DNA of 64,000 bases from Telmatactis stephensoni (Eukaryota; Cnidaria; Anthozoa; Actiniaria; Isophelliidae), in contig JALIZF010001717.1 in NCBI GenBank assembly GCA_029948255.1, positions 248,001-312,000 on the forward strand, in the 5' to 3' direction. Of the stretch, positions 44,810-58,200 are shown piece by piece. Each line of letters begins with the position of its first letter. Within the stretch, counting starts at the first letter, position 1. Below the pieces are notes generated by a model. It ran no database searches and was not told the origin of the DNA. It worked only from the letters and a program-made list of their open reading frames with translations. The position numbers were made by a program, and so were the translations under genes.

Positions 44810-44942
44810 TAGATTTAACCATGGATTAGCGCTATCTCTATTGGTTGTAAATTTAAATAAAAGTAATAAAATGATGATGATGAGGATGAGGATGATGATG
44901 ATGACGATATGATAACCTGCTTTCGAACAACTGTATGGGCCC
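44810..44942. mobile_element. degraded MITE, GGGCCCRGTTGTTCGAA family (copy 4)
   Basis: The right end CTTTCGAACAACTGTATGGGCCCAG and the internal GATTTAACCATGGATTAGCGC match the family seen in HOOK introns. The left end is not clear; a (GAT)n tract has expanded inside. Confidence 0.55.
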
Positions 44943-45175
44943 AGAATATTTCGTAAGATTCAAAAGCTCATTAAGAATCATTCTACATTCCTAGCCAATC
45001 GTAGAACTCCGTCAATATTGTGTAATAGACATTGTCATGTATGTATAACCAACAACTAATATAAATATAGGTACAGTCCTAGCCTTAGTTTATATGAGCA
45101 GTTGTGAGCTGTAACTTGTTAAAATCTTCGGGCCCACTTACGAACGATACCAGTATAAGATCAATCCCCACAAGA

Positions 45176-45701
45176 CTAAGTGCACGCTTTACACAGAGAA
45201 ACCTGTTGAGGCTGAAAATCACGACATGGGCACAGTCGAACCTTGTCTGATTTGGCTGCAACACAGCTGTAAACTAGAGGATGGTGTTGCAATGCACAAG
45301 ATTGATTTCGAGGTGAGAAGGAAGGAGCATCCAGTACTGTCTCGGTTGTAAACGTATTACATGCTATATTCAATCTGAAAAATATAAGGTTAATTTCCAT
45401 CTATAGTAGCAGTTGTAGCAGAAGGAGCAGAGAATAGGATTAAAGAAGGAGGAGGAGGAGGAATGACGACAATAATAAATGTGAATATGTAGCTCCATAC
45501 ACACTAGTGTTATACTTACTTTTTAAAACTACTTTTTGTATTTATAGTTGGAAAGTAGAATGGTTCACAAACCAGTCCTGAAATGGAAAAAATGTAACTA
45601 ACCAGAACTGAAAGTATCAACAACGAAAACGATATTTATAATAATAATGATGATTATGTTGATGATGATGATTATGTTGATGTTGATGATGATGATGATG
45701 T

Positions 45702-45746
<45 letters not shown>

Positions 45747-48700
45747 CGAGACTTAAAACAAACAACGTAAGTACCACTTTTCCTGCAAGTGTCTTTGCAT
45801 GACATGCCTTTTGGCCCTTTCAATAAATGTTGTTGATCTATTGGCGGCCATAATTTACCATCTTTATTACAAAAATCCTGTTAAAACACAGAAAAAATGT
45901 ACATATAGAAGCATACAAGAACTTAGACAGGCTGACTGACTCCAGTCACCTCAGCTAACAATTCAAACAATCTCGTAAAGGAAAACAAACAAGCATAGCC
46001 TACCATGTTTTGTAGATAAGAATTCACTCTTTCTAACATGCCTTCAGGAGTCCACTCAAGAGGCAGATATGGTTTAACCTGGACCAAGTACAAAGTGTTT
46101 AGAGAATATTCTCCACGTTAAGAAAATCGCATTCATGATCATGCTATATAATCTCGTCTGCCATTCAACTATATATTCCATCCCAGATATCTGTGCGCAC
46201 TATTCCATCTAGGAATTCTTAACGATTTTGCCCGGACAAACGAGATGAAACGACAATAATACATGATGACATTCATAAATATCTCAAAGGTAAAGGACCA
46301 TACTCGTGCCAGTATTTCGATTGATAACACTGAGGTCGACGGTGCGCTCATTTTACCCCCTTCCTCCTCTCCATCAGTGCTCCGATTTAAGAGTATTTAA
46401 AGCTTGTTAAAGCTACACAGAAATGAAAGAAGTGGAAACAAGGATGCGAGGTCACTGGGCATCTCACTTGGACCTCTTGCACCGAAGGCCGCACACTAAC
46501 CAGCTTTGCCATCCTTGCTTCTGTAAGCTAGCATTTGGATTAGATTACAAATAATTTTATCGAATAAGAAAAAACTTCAAAGACGTTTTTTGCAGTCCGC
46601 CTTCTTGCGCTTCTGCCAGTCGTGACTTTTCGGATAACAGTGCAAATATAACGTAAATTCATCTAAATAATTGACTTAACCCTAGCTGTCCAAATTATTA
46701 CTGTCGATTTCCACGTGTTTTTGCTCAAAGCGGAGGTTTTCATCATAATTATAAAATTGATTTACGAAAGAGGAAAAAGAGAGGGGGGTCTGTATCAATG
46801 CTCGGTCAACGTTAGCCTCGATATGATGTATCAGTTCTATTAAGTAACAATTCAACATAAAACAAAGTACGTACCTTTGTTTTCAGTACTGTTTTTACAG
46901 TTTGCTCTACCAGGCTTTTGTTTGAAATGTCCACAGTAAAAACATGAGGTTCACCAATGAAATCTTCAGTGTAAGGGTGTTGTGATGTTAACTAATGATA
47001 AACAACAAAGAGCGTGTCAGGGAATTTCTGTACTGGGCCTCACTATTTAGTCTCCTTCGCAGCCGTTTTTAGTCTTGTTAAACCACGCGAATCCTCCCCA
47101 CAACGGCGTTTTTGGGGAGGATTCGCGTGGCGTGACGAGACTAAAAACGGCTGCGAAAGAGACTACTCGGGACCGTTTTGAGCGACTTTGGTATATGACC
47201 GAATCTTTTTGGGAGAGAGCCAGTTCTAGGCGCAAGTAAATTCTTTGCAATTAACAAAAACAAACAAACCAAATACTCACCGCACGAAATGTGGGTTTAG
47301 AATTGAAGAAACCAGTATTTTGTCGATTATGTGGAGGATCAAACTTCAAGATAAAAGAGAGGGGAAACAAGGACGAAAACGGCATTTAGTTATTTGATTA
47401 CTACAAATGCAGGATACAATTTCACCGCCAAGTAAACAGTATTAGAAATTTAACGCAGATGAAGCATCAATTTTTTTTTCACAACTTTATTGGACAAACC
47501 GCAGAAATAACATAACTAAAATACAAAAAATAGAGAAAGTAGAAAAACAACAAAACAAAGGCACTGTCCAAGAGGTGGGTACAAACGGGACACGAAGTCC
47601 CATGCGAGGTACCCGCCTTGACTAAAGTATATAAAAAACTAGAAAGATATCCTCCCCAAACCCTAAAATAGAAGCACTGAAAATATTCTACGCAGTTATC
47701 AAAAACTTGCGGTGCCGGGACCCATGTGCCAAAACGCTCCAGCCACAGGAAGATCCTTTGTCACGTCTATGAAAACGATTTAAAACAGAGATTTTGGGAA
47801 TCATCAAGAGACCATAATACTAAGAGAATGAAACTCAGTATTGATGTCTGTGCGACTAAGATTGTTTTTAGTAACTTCGCCATCGCGCGCGCAAGGTTCC
47901 CACAAAGCTCATATTGACGTAGTTCTTGTGTTTCACGGAGATCAAACTCTTGCATTCACGACGTAATTCAGAGAATTTAGCCTTAAATTCCACTCTTTTT
48001 CACGAATTAAAAAACTGTTTGTTTCGAAATTTGTTTGTGTATAATAAATGAATGATGCTTATATCTTTTTACAAATATTTTGGTACCCGTAATTTCTGTG
48101 AAGTAGAGGTGGAATTAAGTCACGCACTGTCACAATTGTCTCGAAATACATTTCAAAAGTTTATATTTGGCAACAATTGCAACAAAGTCGGTGAACCCTT
48201 TTTATATTTTATAATAGATCAGCCGGAACGCGTGCTGGTTCAAAGCCAACGCGCCACTCTGATTTCTGATTTCTTAAAACAAGAATTTTTCAATTTATAA
48301 AGCATTACGTTTACCTCAAATTAAGCAAAGGTTCCGTTCGTCTCAGGATATATCCTGAGATGGGAAAAATGTTTGCTTGATTTGAGTAAAAAATTCGTGC
48401 TTTAGTGGTTTAATATAACCAGACAGAATAGCTCAAAAACATATCATGAAAATACTGAAAATTCCCTTTATTAAACCTCCAATAACAGCTCCATTAATTA
48501 CATCACAAAGTTTTCTTCTATTTTAGGGAATATGACCTTATCTAGTTTTATACAAATGGCGTATAATGGTTAGACCATTTATTTCAGCTCAGCTCAGACG
48601 CTCTCCCAGTTGAACTATTTCGGCAGATCTGAGTTACTGTATTAATGTTGATGAAAATAAACGACTTTGAAAACCGTTTTCTAGAACAAGTGATACATCA

Positions 48701-48871
48701 AGAATTGCATCCAATTCTACTTCCACTAATTCTAGTAGTTGTAGTTTATTAGAGCCAAAACATGCGCGATGACCTCTTCTTTTGCACATCTGAAGTTGGG
48801 AAATAAAAAGGAGGAAGAAAAAACTGCCGAAACCCGGGATAGTTCAGAGTTCCTACCAACTCTCCGCACTT

Positions 48872-48921
<50 letters not shown>

Positions 48922-49249
48922 TTCGGCACCCATGAACAATTATCTTAAAAATTGCAAAATCAAAAGTATTTGGACCACCGAAAACTAATCATTTATCAAA
49001 ATGGTCAGGAGGGTACCACACATAGTACTTAAGGGAGTGGCTACTATTGGAAAAAAATGAGAAATCGTTTAAACCACAATTTTTTGGGGTGCACCCTGGT
49101 TTTATGGAGTTTAAAATTTCCATTTTTAGCGCCTAAAAACAATTCCTGTAACTTCCAAATACTAAAAATAGAATGTATGAAGTTTTAAGAACGAAAAAAA
49201 ATATGCCGAAACCCGGGATTGTTCAGAACTCCTACGAGTTCTCCGGATT

Positions 49250-49299
<50 letters not shown>

Positions 49300-52200
49300 T
49301 TCGGCACCCATGTAAAATTACCTTAAAAATTGCAAAATCAAAAGTATTTAGACCAAAAAACTAATCATTTATCAAAATGGTCAGGAGGGTACCACACATA
49401 GTACTTAAGGTGAGTGGCTACTGTTGGAAAAATATAATGAGAAATCGTTTAAACCACAATTTTCTGGGGTGCATGCACCCTGTAAAACAACCATTTAAGC
49501 AGCTGTCCTCTGACTCCATAGTGGTGAAGTTTGAATGTAAGACGAGAATGGCATACACTGTCAAATGCAATGCCCCCTGCAATGTCCTTTGTCTAGCGCG
49601 CGTCCTATTCGGCGAACGAAGCCTAGGAGTTGTGTAACGGTTGAACGCCCCTGCATGAACCCATGTTGACAGGTGCTCAGGTTGCAGATAGGTGTTGAAT
49701 GGTGTACTGGAAAACACAGTGCTCAAGAACCTTTGAAACAATGCACAGAAGGGGTATAGGGCGGTAGTCCTTTCGTTGTTTTTTATGGACTGGAACTACA
49801 AATGACTTTTTCCACTCATTTGGTAGACGACCAAATGAAAGCGATTTGTTGTATAGCATGCACAAGGTTGGAGAAATCTCAGCAACACACCGCTTCAGCA
49901 CAATAGTTGTGATGTTGTCAGGGCCTCGTGCTTTGCGAGGATCAAGATGGGTAAGACCTTTTACTACTTCATCGATCGACTGAAAGTTGGATGTTATCGA
50001 GAATTTCTGGACCAGAAGTAGAACTCAGTTAAATTCTTTTGTTTAATTCAATTCTATTGTTCAATTCTATTGTTTAAGAGCCTTACGCGCGCGCGCGTTG
50101 GCGAAATGAATAAAACTGAAATAGCCTTAGTCGCCACAAACATCAATACTGAGTTTCGCTCGCTTAGTATTATGGTCTCTTGGAATGATGTAAATGGGAA
50201 AAGTCAGACAGCAGATCAGCCAACGTGACTTGATTTTTTCGCGTCTGACTTTGCCGGCCGTTCAAACGCAAAGGTGAGTTATTTCACGTTTGCCGTTAGC
50301 GCGAAAATTGACGCTCCCGTTTAAGTACCAAATGCACAATGCCAGGCGCGAATGCAGGTCGCATGATACTTGAGCTATTCATTAGTTTAGAACAACAGGC
50401 TTGGATCAGATAGGATGATCAGAGGCCTCCAAAGCCTTGATTATATGAAGGCGAGTTGTCCCTTGGATACCCGGGATATATCATTTCATTTCTTTTCCCT
50501 TGGGACACTAAAAGCAAAGATTTATCCCGAAAGCATTCATAATCTAGAAAGGGAGGAGCCGAAAGGATTTGGTGTAGAGGCATACAGTGAAAAGGTGTCC
50601 CGTCAGAAAGCACTACAAATGTGGAGAGTCTTCCCTTTTATACTCAACTGTGGAGGGAGAGGAGGCAGATCAATACCATCTTGTGTAGACACCCACAAAA
50701 ATTTCACCAAAAACTCTTGCTTGCTAAGAAACCGGCAGTGGAGGCCAAAACGTACCTTTGCATTCAAAAATGTGCATCCATGTGCTATGGCCTCTAGTGG
50801 GGCTGGTCCCTCGTAGGGAAAACCTAATCCAATGAAAACGTTTGCTTTATCAAGCAGCTTAACTAAATCTTTACCCTTGAGGATACCGTGATTGATGACA
50901 TAGTCTGGTACACTGTCATTGATTTCCTATAGAGATAAAATATCTGATACAACATACTGTGATTCCATACTGCTTTATCTTTATAATTAAGTAAGTAAGT
51001 AATATAAAAAGACGTGTTTTGCGATGTAAACACGATGGAAGGTGTAGAGCTAGCTAGAGAAAAGCAAGCTTTGAAACACAAGGTATACCTGAATGTTTCT
51101 TTTCGAGTACTTTACATCTTGCAAAGTACTTATATCACAATACAGAGAACTAAGCGATCATTTTATATTGCTTTTATGAAATATTTTATACTTTTTTGTG
51201 CGAGGCATGTCTCTGTCCTCTGATACAAACATGGTAGCCAGCCAATCAGCGCGCGCGTGCTAAATGTTGAATATTTTATGAATATACATATGAGCACAAC
51301 TAGGAAACTGAATGTGACGTGTGCCCGCATTTGATCTCTAGTTTTAGAACTCCTCCCAGTCTTTCGGTTATTTCCAGCGAACTTAACTCCCGCTGATTTT
51401 AGAGTGATTTTCATCGGACTGTGAAACAATTACTAATAGTCAGTGTTTAATAGTGTCTAATAGTTGTATTGCAACAAAAGAAAGCAATGGGTGCAGAGTC
51501 TGTTAGTGTCTATTAGGTTAATAACTATTTCACAGTCCAGTGAAAATCACTCTAAATGCACTCCAAAACTTTCATTGTGCGTAAAATAGCGTACGGTCGT
51601 AAAGCACTTCTAAAAATAGCCCAAAAGCGCGGCAACACATTAGCCACGTGACACGCGCCTCCGTTTACTGGTTATGGATGTTCTTTTGACATATCTGATA
51701 ATTATCAAACCCCGCAGACACTGTAAAACTGCACGTGTTAACAATCCTTCCTCCGTATTCCATAAGTTGGACCTTTTATATGAAACAAGGGTAATTCTAA
51801 CACTAGGGATAACTCTTCTGCTCCTTAATTCCAGTCATACCAGTGATAAACTGTAGAATAACTTTTATTAACCATTTATAAAATATTTGAGATATAACGC
51901 GCGCGCTGATTGGCTGGCTACCATGTTTATATCAGAGGACAGAGACATGGCTCGCTCAAAAAACGTCGAAAATATTTTATAAAAGCAATATAAAACGATC
52001 GCTTATGTCTCTGTTCTGTGATATAAACACTCTGGAAGATGAAGAGCACTCGAAAAGCAAGAGAAACACTCGGCTACGCCTCGTGTTCCTAAGCTTGCTT
52101 TTCTCTTGCTCTACATCTTCCATCGTGTTTATATCACAGTACAGAGACATGCGCGCGCGTTTTATATTCCTTAAATATAGACGCCATGATTTCGCATTGT

Positions 52201-55200
52201 AATGCGGATTAGTCACGTGCTTACTGAGGGAGCAAACAACCTTAAACCAGAAAGTTTCAGCTGCTTTTGTTGATATCCTTTTGATTTAGATAGTATGAAA
52301 CAATACTTGTCATAAAAATAAAATCGTTTTATATTGCTTTTTGTAAAATATTTTTCTGATATAAACATGGTAGCCAGCCATTCAGCGCGCGCGCGTTATA
52401 TATATCTTAAATATTTTATAACCGATATACAGATTTACGTTACGGAAGTGATTTCTATTGTATTTTCCAATGAATTATTAATGCGTTTGATAATAGAATA
52501 TGAAAACCATTTTGGTGCTGACATAACCTATCATCTCACCTGCCTTCCCGTTACAGTTGCATGAAGTTCAAAGTACTGGTGTAATGTATCCAAGTAGCTT
52601 CGTTTTCCCTAAAAATCATTCCACGTTTTGTGTTAACTGGTATTGCATCCTCTCTAACCAAATCATAATGCTGTTTTCTTGGAATTTGATTGGCTAGCGA
52701 GGATATGTCATTTGTTCAGTTCACTCCACCGATTGACGAAAATGCGTCTGGATGCCAAGGACACGTGTAAAGTGTTCTTGACGAGCTCAGACGACATAAC
52801 ACGCGCGCACTCCAATGAACTAGAAAACAACTAAAAAGTAATAGTATTTTATAAAAGAAACAGAAAACTGCATGAGTTTTAAAAGCACTTGGGAATTGTA
52901 AGAAGGCTTGAAAAGTGTCTTGATGCACTTAAACTTTCTTATCGGATGACTCTTTTTTTGTCCCGCTCAAGAAAGAAGAAGAAAACACGTAACAAGGCAC
53001 ATACATATTTTCGGAGGTGGTCCGGAAAACCCGTATTCGGACCCACCTGCGCGTTCAAAAATGTAAGTCAATAATCAAAAGGCGTCATATGATAAAATTC
53101 TTATTGAGTTAGGTCGGGCCGGGTGGGAAGATATTTGGCTCTCGTTCATTCCTGCTGCGCTTGAGCCGTACGACCATGACCTCGAGCCAAATATCTTCCC
53201 GTCTGGCCCTCCCACTCAGTCAATAGGTACATAAAATTTACCTTCCAAAATGTTGCTTGTTTACCATAGATCAAACCGACAGGTTTCTTTGCTGGCACCT
53301 TTTCGCTATGTGACTTGACGGGTGCTTCAACAACGAAACCCAAGAATGTGTTATCTGGGCTGTGAGCTGTGAAAAATTAAGTTATAATTACAGTTAGGGG
53401 GAACTGATCTAGATAAATAAGAAAAATGAATAAACAACTGGCATGGCCATATTTCAGTTTCAACTTTGGCGATTTAGTTTGAGATTTTTATTCAATAAAA
53501 TTGTATTCTGTTTAATGGGGAGAAGTACTACTATAATGGACAATACGTGGATGCTCCCCCCCCCCCCCCCCCCCACCCCCAACCCCAAACCTGTCGGTTT
53601 GAAAGTAGGTATACAAAGTGTTTCATCCTTAATGGCGTTGTACGTTCTGCATTTCAAACGATATTTTTCACGCGCACCTTAACTGCGCACGCTAGCACTC
53701 GCTAAATTAATGGATCCAAGATGGCACAAAATAAAAGTCTGTCCGATAATGAATTTTTATCCAATTTTTGAAGTAAAATTTTTTAACTATTGTAAAAAAA
53801 TTAAAAGAGAAATTTCACCAAAAACTCGTTTATGTCGAAAACAGAGAAAAAGAGGAAAGAGATTTCTCTGGCGACCAAATTGTCAAAGTTTACGGCGCAA
53901 TATACGGTGACCTGATCCATCTTGTTATGATTGGTATTTGTTACTAAACTTATTGATGGTTGCAATACATAAGGCAACTTACGAAACATTGTGAAAAGTT
54001 GTCGAAGATTGAGATTGGCGTTGGCCCAGCCAGATCTTCCGCCAGGAATTGGTTTGGGATATTGAGCGAAGTTGAACTCAGCCTCAGTACCAAAAGAATC
54101 AAGTATCCGCATTCGACACCTGAAAAAAAGGTGTAATTATACAAATAGCTACAGGAAAGAGGGATCCCAAACAATGCTTTCAATGAGCAATCGCTGTCCA
54201 GCTGATCTGAAGGAGATCTGGAACGCTCACAGAAAGCCTAAAATACGCGACCAAATGCACTTTTAGTTAGAATACTTAATGGGATCTTAAAGTTTTTGTG
54301 TTTTGTATGTGTGTGTGTATGTGTGGTTTGTTGTTGTTGTTGTTGTTGTTTTGAGAGTTGGCTGTAAAACTGAAAGCTTAACCGCTTAACCGATTTGCGA
54401 AAGTCACTCACTATTTTTCTACACAGTGGCGATAAAAGGAAAACAGCGAAAAACCTTGATAGATATCTTGTCTATATATAATCAATATTACCCGTGTTTG
54501 TAGTGTTATATATAGTCAATTGAAGAAACTTTGTCGGGTCTAAAAACATAGAACATAGAAGCTGAGACCAAAATGGTGCTTGGGATGTCAATAATCACAT
54601 TCTGATTTATTCATTTTCGCTTTGCCTTCGATGCAAAATGCCAAAAGCGTATGCAGGACCTAAGTTGGCGGGCCGTTTGGCTTCGATTTTTTATCGGTTG
54701 CCGCGTAAATAAATAAATCAGAATATAATTATTGATATCCCATGCAGCATTTCGGTCTCAGCTTCTATGTTTAAGACCCGACAACGTTTCTTCAATTGAC
54801 TATATAAACACATGTACAGTGGGAAATGTAGAGCACAAGAAAACTTAGGATGAACATGAGGCGTAGCCGAGTTTTTCCAGAGTGTTCATATATATTACAG
54901 ACCATAAACATAAGCGGTCGTTTTTTACATTGTTTTTTATAAAACATTTTTTTCTACTTTTTAGAGCGAGCCATGTCTAGCTCTGTCCTCTGATACACCT
55001 ATTTCAAAAATGGTTTTCTTCCATCGAGAGCTCTCAAGCCCACGCGACTAGACCGAAAAGGAGTATGGGTAGTAGCAAAACTTCACTTTAATTTCTTTTC
55101 CGCTTTGGTATTGACTTTAGCATCAGTAAGTGAAGTTATTTAATGTATAAAGTCAGAGCAAGCTGAATTTGAGGAATCGTGGTTTTACAAGCCTTATTTT

Positions 55201-58200
55201 AATAAAATATTTTCATTAAAATGCTTTATTATTTATTTATTTATTTATATATTTTATTCATATATTTTATTTATATTTTTTATTTATATTGTATTTATAT
55301 ATTTTATTTATATATTTATTTATATATTTTATTTATATATTTATTCTTATTTTTATGTTTTATTTATTTTAATAAAATATTTTCATTAAAATGTCTTCCC
55401 ATACTCCCTTTCGGCTATGTCGCGTAGGCTTTATATCGACGTTTCTTGAAATAGGTGTATAAACATGGTACATGGGGGTGGGAGGTGGGGGGTAGGGGGG
55501 TGTGCATGGCTAGGACTTGAAAATAAAAAAGACTATCCAATCAAAAAGTTCTTATCAAGATTTATAATGGAAGTCGGATTTTGTATTGGTTCGGACGATA
55601 ATTGGTCATGTAGAATCCGCGTCTGATGTTAGCTCATTTGTGATAGATGCATGAAACGTTTGGTATAAATACTAATATTAAACCCAATTAACAAAAAGTC
55701 CGCAAAAAGTACCTGTACTGAGAGTGGTTTGGTCCTACAGTCATGGAAATTATATGGAAACCATTGTAGTCGGTAACGATGACATCAAATTCATCGTCCC
55801 TGGCTTTACTGGCACAGCTTGAGACTTTTGGAACATTGAGCAAACTGTAAAGATAATCAGTTCAGTTTAGTTGCTATGTTACGGGTTCGATCATCTGGCT
55901 TCTTAAGGGGTGGTAGTTAATTTTGATCATTATAATTTTATATAGGACCCATATTGTGAAAGACATTTTTTTCTGAAAAATTGTTTGTTTATTTATTTAT
56001 TCATTCATTCATTCATTTATTCATTCATTCTCTTATTCATTTATTTATTTATTTGTTGATTTATTTATTGTTTTTTGTTGTTTGTTTATTAAAATTTATT
56101 TATTTATTTATTTATTTATATTTTCTACTTCAGTCGTTCGAGTCTAATTGTTAAATATATAAATTGGTTTTGATCTCAGGGGGATTAGCTAAGCTCCATA
56201 TAAGAGCTCAGATATACATGTATAGAGAACATGTAGCAAAGCCGACATTTCTGTAAGTATACAACACCTTATCGAGTGCTGCTCAGTGAACAACTAAGCA
56301 ATTGCAAATTAAATTAATTTACCTTTTTAGATTATCCATATTTGAACTGACTGTAAGATTGTGTCCAAGGATGTACAAGGTAGTAATAAGATCCGTCCAT
56401 TGAACAAGTTCACCAAGGGGACCACCAGAGGAGGCCGCAGCAAAAAAATTAGGTTCGAAGGCAAACGACCCCATGAACAAAAATATCTTTTAAAGAAGAC
56501 AAATTAGAAAAATATATTTTGGCAAAAAATATTTAAGGCACAATTCAACAAACCAATTTGAACTTTTTGAACTTTCCTTTAGACTGTCTTTTGATAAATT
56601 TCATACGCATAAATTAAATGCCCGTTCACATGAGAGAGGGTGCATGCCCCTATGTAGTAGAGATAACTCTTTTGTTTTGTGTCGACACCCCTGGAAAAGA
56701 AAACAAAAGAGTTATCCCTACTACATAAGGGCACCCTCTTCTCATGTGAAAGGGCCCTTAAAAACCCTATAACACCGCTCGGAAAAAAAGCTCGCCAAAC
56801 GCGTTGAAAATGCGTCAGGCCAGCGCGTTTTGAGTCAGTCCATCGAGAAGTTCATCAACGAGACCCACAGTGTTATCCTTTTGTCTACTTATTCTAAATA
56901 CCTTCTGTGTTTAGGATAAGTTGAACTGAGTAAAATATTTAATTATTTCAAAAAAAACTTGAAAAAGATCATCATTAAGTTCATAGATGTACCATCGTGA
57001 CTACACCATTATTACACAGCCATACCCCAATTCCTTGACACAGATGTCATATTTACATTTTGAGATGCACGGTTCTGAAGATTATTTTTCCGCTTTTCCA
57101 GTGCCGATACTCCATCAACCCAAGATGGCCAGAGTCTATTGATACGATCTCTGAACCACGCCCAATCGGACACATTTAGTATTTGTAGAAGTTGTGTTTT
57201 ATCGGTTCGCAATTTAGCCTAAAAAAGAGAATATCATAGTTTATTTATAAGTATCGGTAGAAATGGTGAAACCTTTTGTATAGTATAAGGTATAAGTTAA
57301 GGTATTTATTCTTAGGGGAGCTGATGCTTACGGAAAGCGGACCCAATAACATATCGAGCCCTCTAACTTCCCGATAAAATTTCCGAGTTTTTCTTAAATC
57401 ACGTGGTGTTTCCTCTCGGTATGGTTGCTACGTTATCCGTTGCTTGTATGTTCCCGTAAACTTTATACACGCTAGCTATACACGACTTTCATAATGGCCG
57501 CTGCTAATTAGCATAAATAGTGAAAAATTACTATATCTGGAACTGTATCAATTTGAAATGATTAAGATTGTTGATTTTGATAATTTGTGCAATTTTCAAA
57601 ACAAAACATTAAATCCTTGACAAGATATGGGGATTTAAAATTCTGAAAATGCACCAAAACGAGGCTACCAAGGCTTTTGGTCAAAATTACATACAAAACT
57701 CTCTATTTTTGACAGTGCATAACTCAGTTTGATATTGAACCAAAAATGATAAAATTTTCTGAAAATATTTGTCTTGAAGTAATTTCTCACATAGCATTGA
57801 TAATTTCTTGCACAAGGCCCTCATTTTCTCTAATGGAAAAAACTGAATTATGAAAGTGGTCTATTCAGTACTTTTCCTGGTCATTTTTTAATGAACATTG
57901 TGCACAACAACGATTTGCACTACGTGTTATCATCCTGTAACAGTTGCAGCTTCTGCAACTTGACGTGCAGCTGAAAAGATTTGGACAAACGGTGCAACTG
58001 CTTATGAGCACCATGTGACACGAAAAGTCACATCATATGTCTGGACCTTTACTAAGGCCATTCCATGCCGCTGTTCGACAAGTCCTGTAGACTTATGCGA
58101 CAGAGTTAAGCAGTCGTTCAACACCATTAATTACGCATGCGCCATCTGAATCCTGAGTCAAATATGGGGCTTCCCTGGGTCTAACTGAGCCTGGGAAACC

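Larger units (their letters stand above)
43843..45175. other. intergenic between convergent TRIM and MGAT5 genes
   Basis: Holds a hairpin TATGTTTTGTGGTCCC/GGGACCACAAAACATA (44278-44332), MITEs at 44468-44617 and 44810-44942, and a (GAT)n tract near 44873-44905. No gene seen. Confidence 0.6.

Noticed and set aside
45617..45823. Histidine-rich frame following GMSCKDTCRKSG
   Set aside because: Only the first part is MGAT5 exon 15; the histidines are read-through of the (GAT)n tract beyond the exon donor.
48825..49305. Ordinary intron-containing tRNA-Phe
   Set aside because: The anticodon loop is uninterrupted; the extra bases lie in the T loop, so a normal 37/38 intron does not explain them.
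49173..49364. 63-codon plus-strand frame over tRNA-like copy B
   Set aside because: It is antisense to the tRNA-like sequence and reflects its stems.
52716..53074. Short frames at 52716-53074 as an extra MGAT5 exon
   Set aside because: The exons at 52540-52608 and 53242-53366 join in phase without them, and no GnT-V motif is present.
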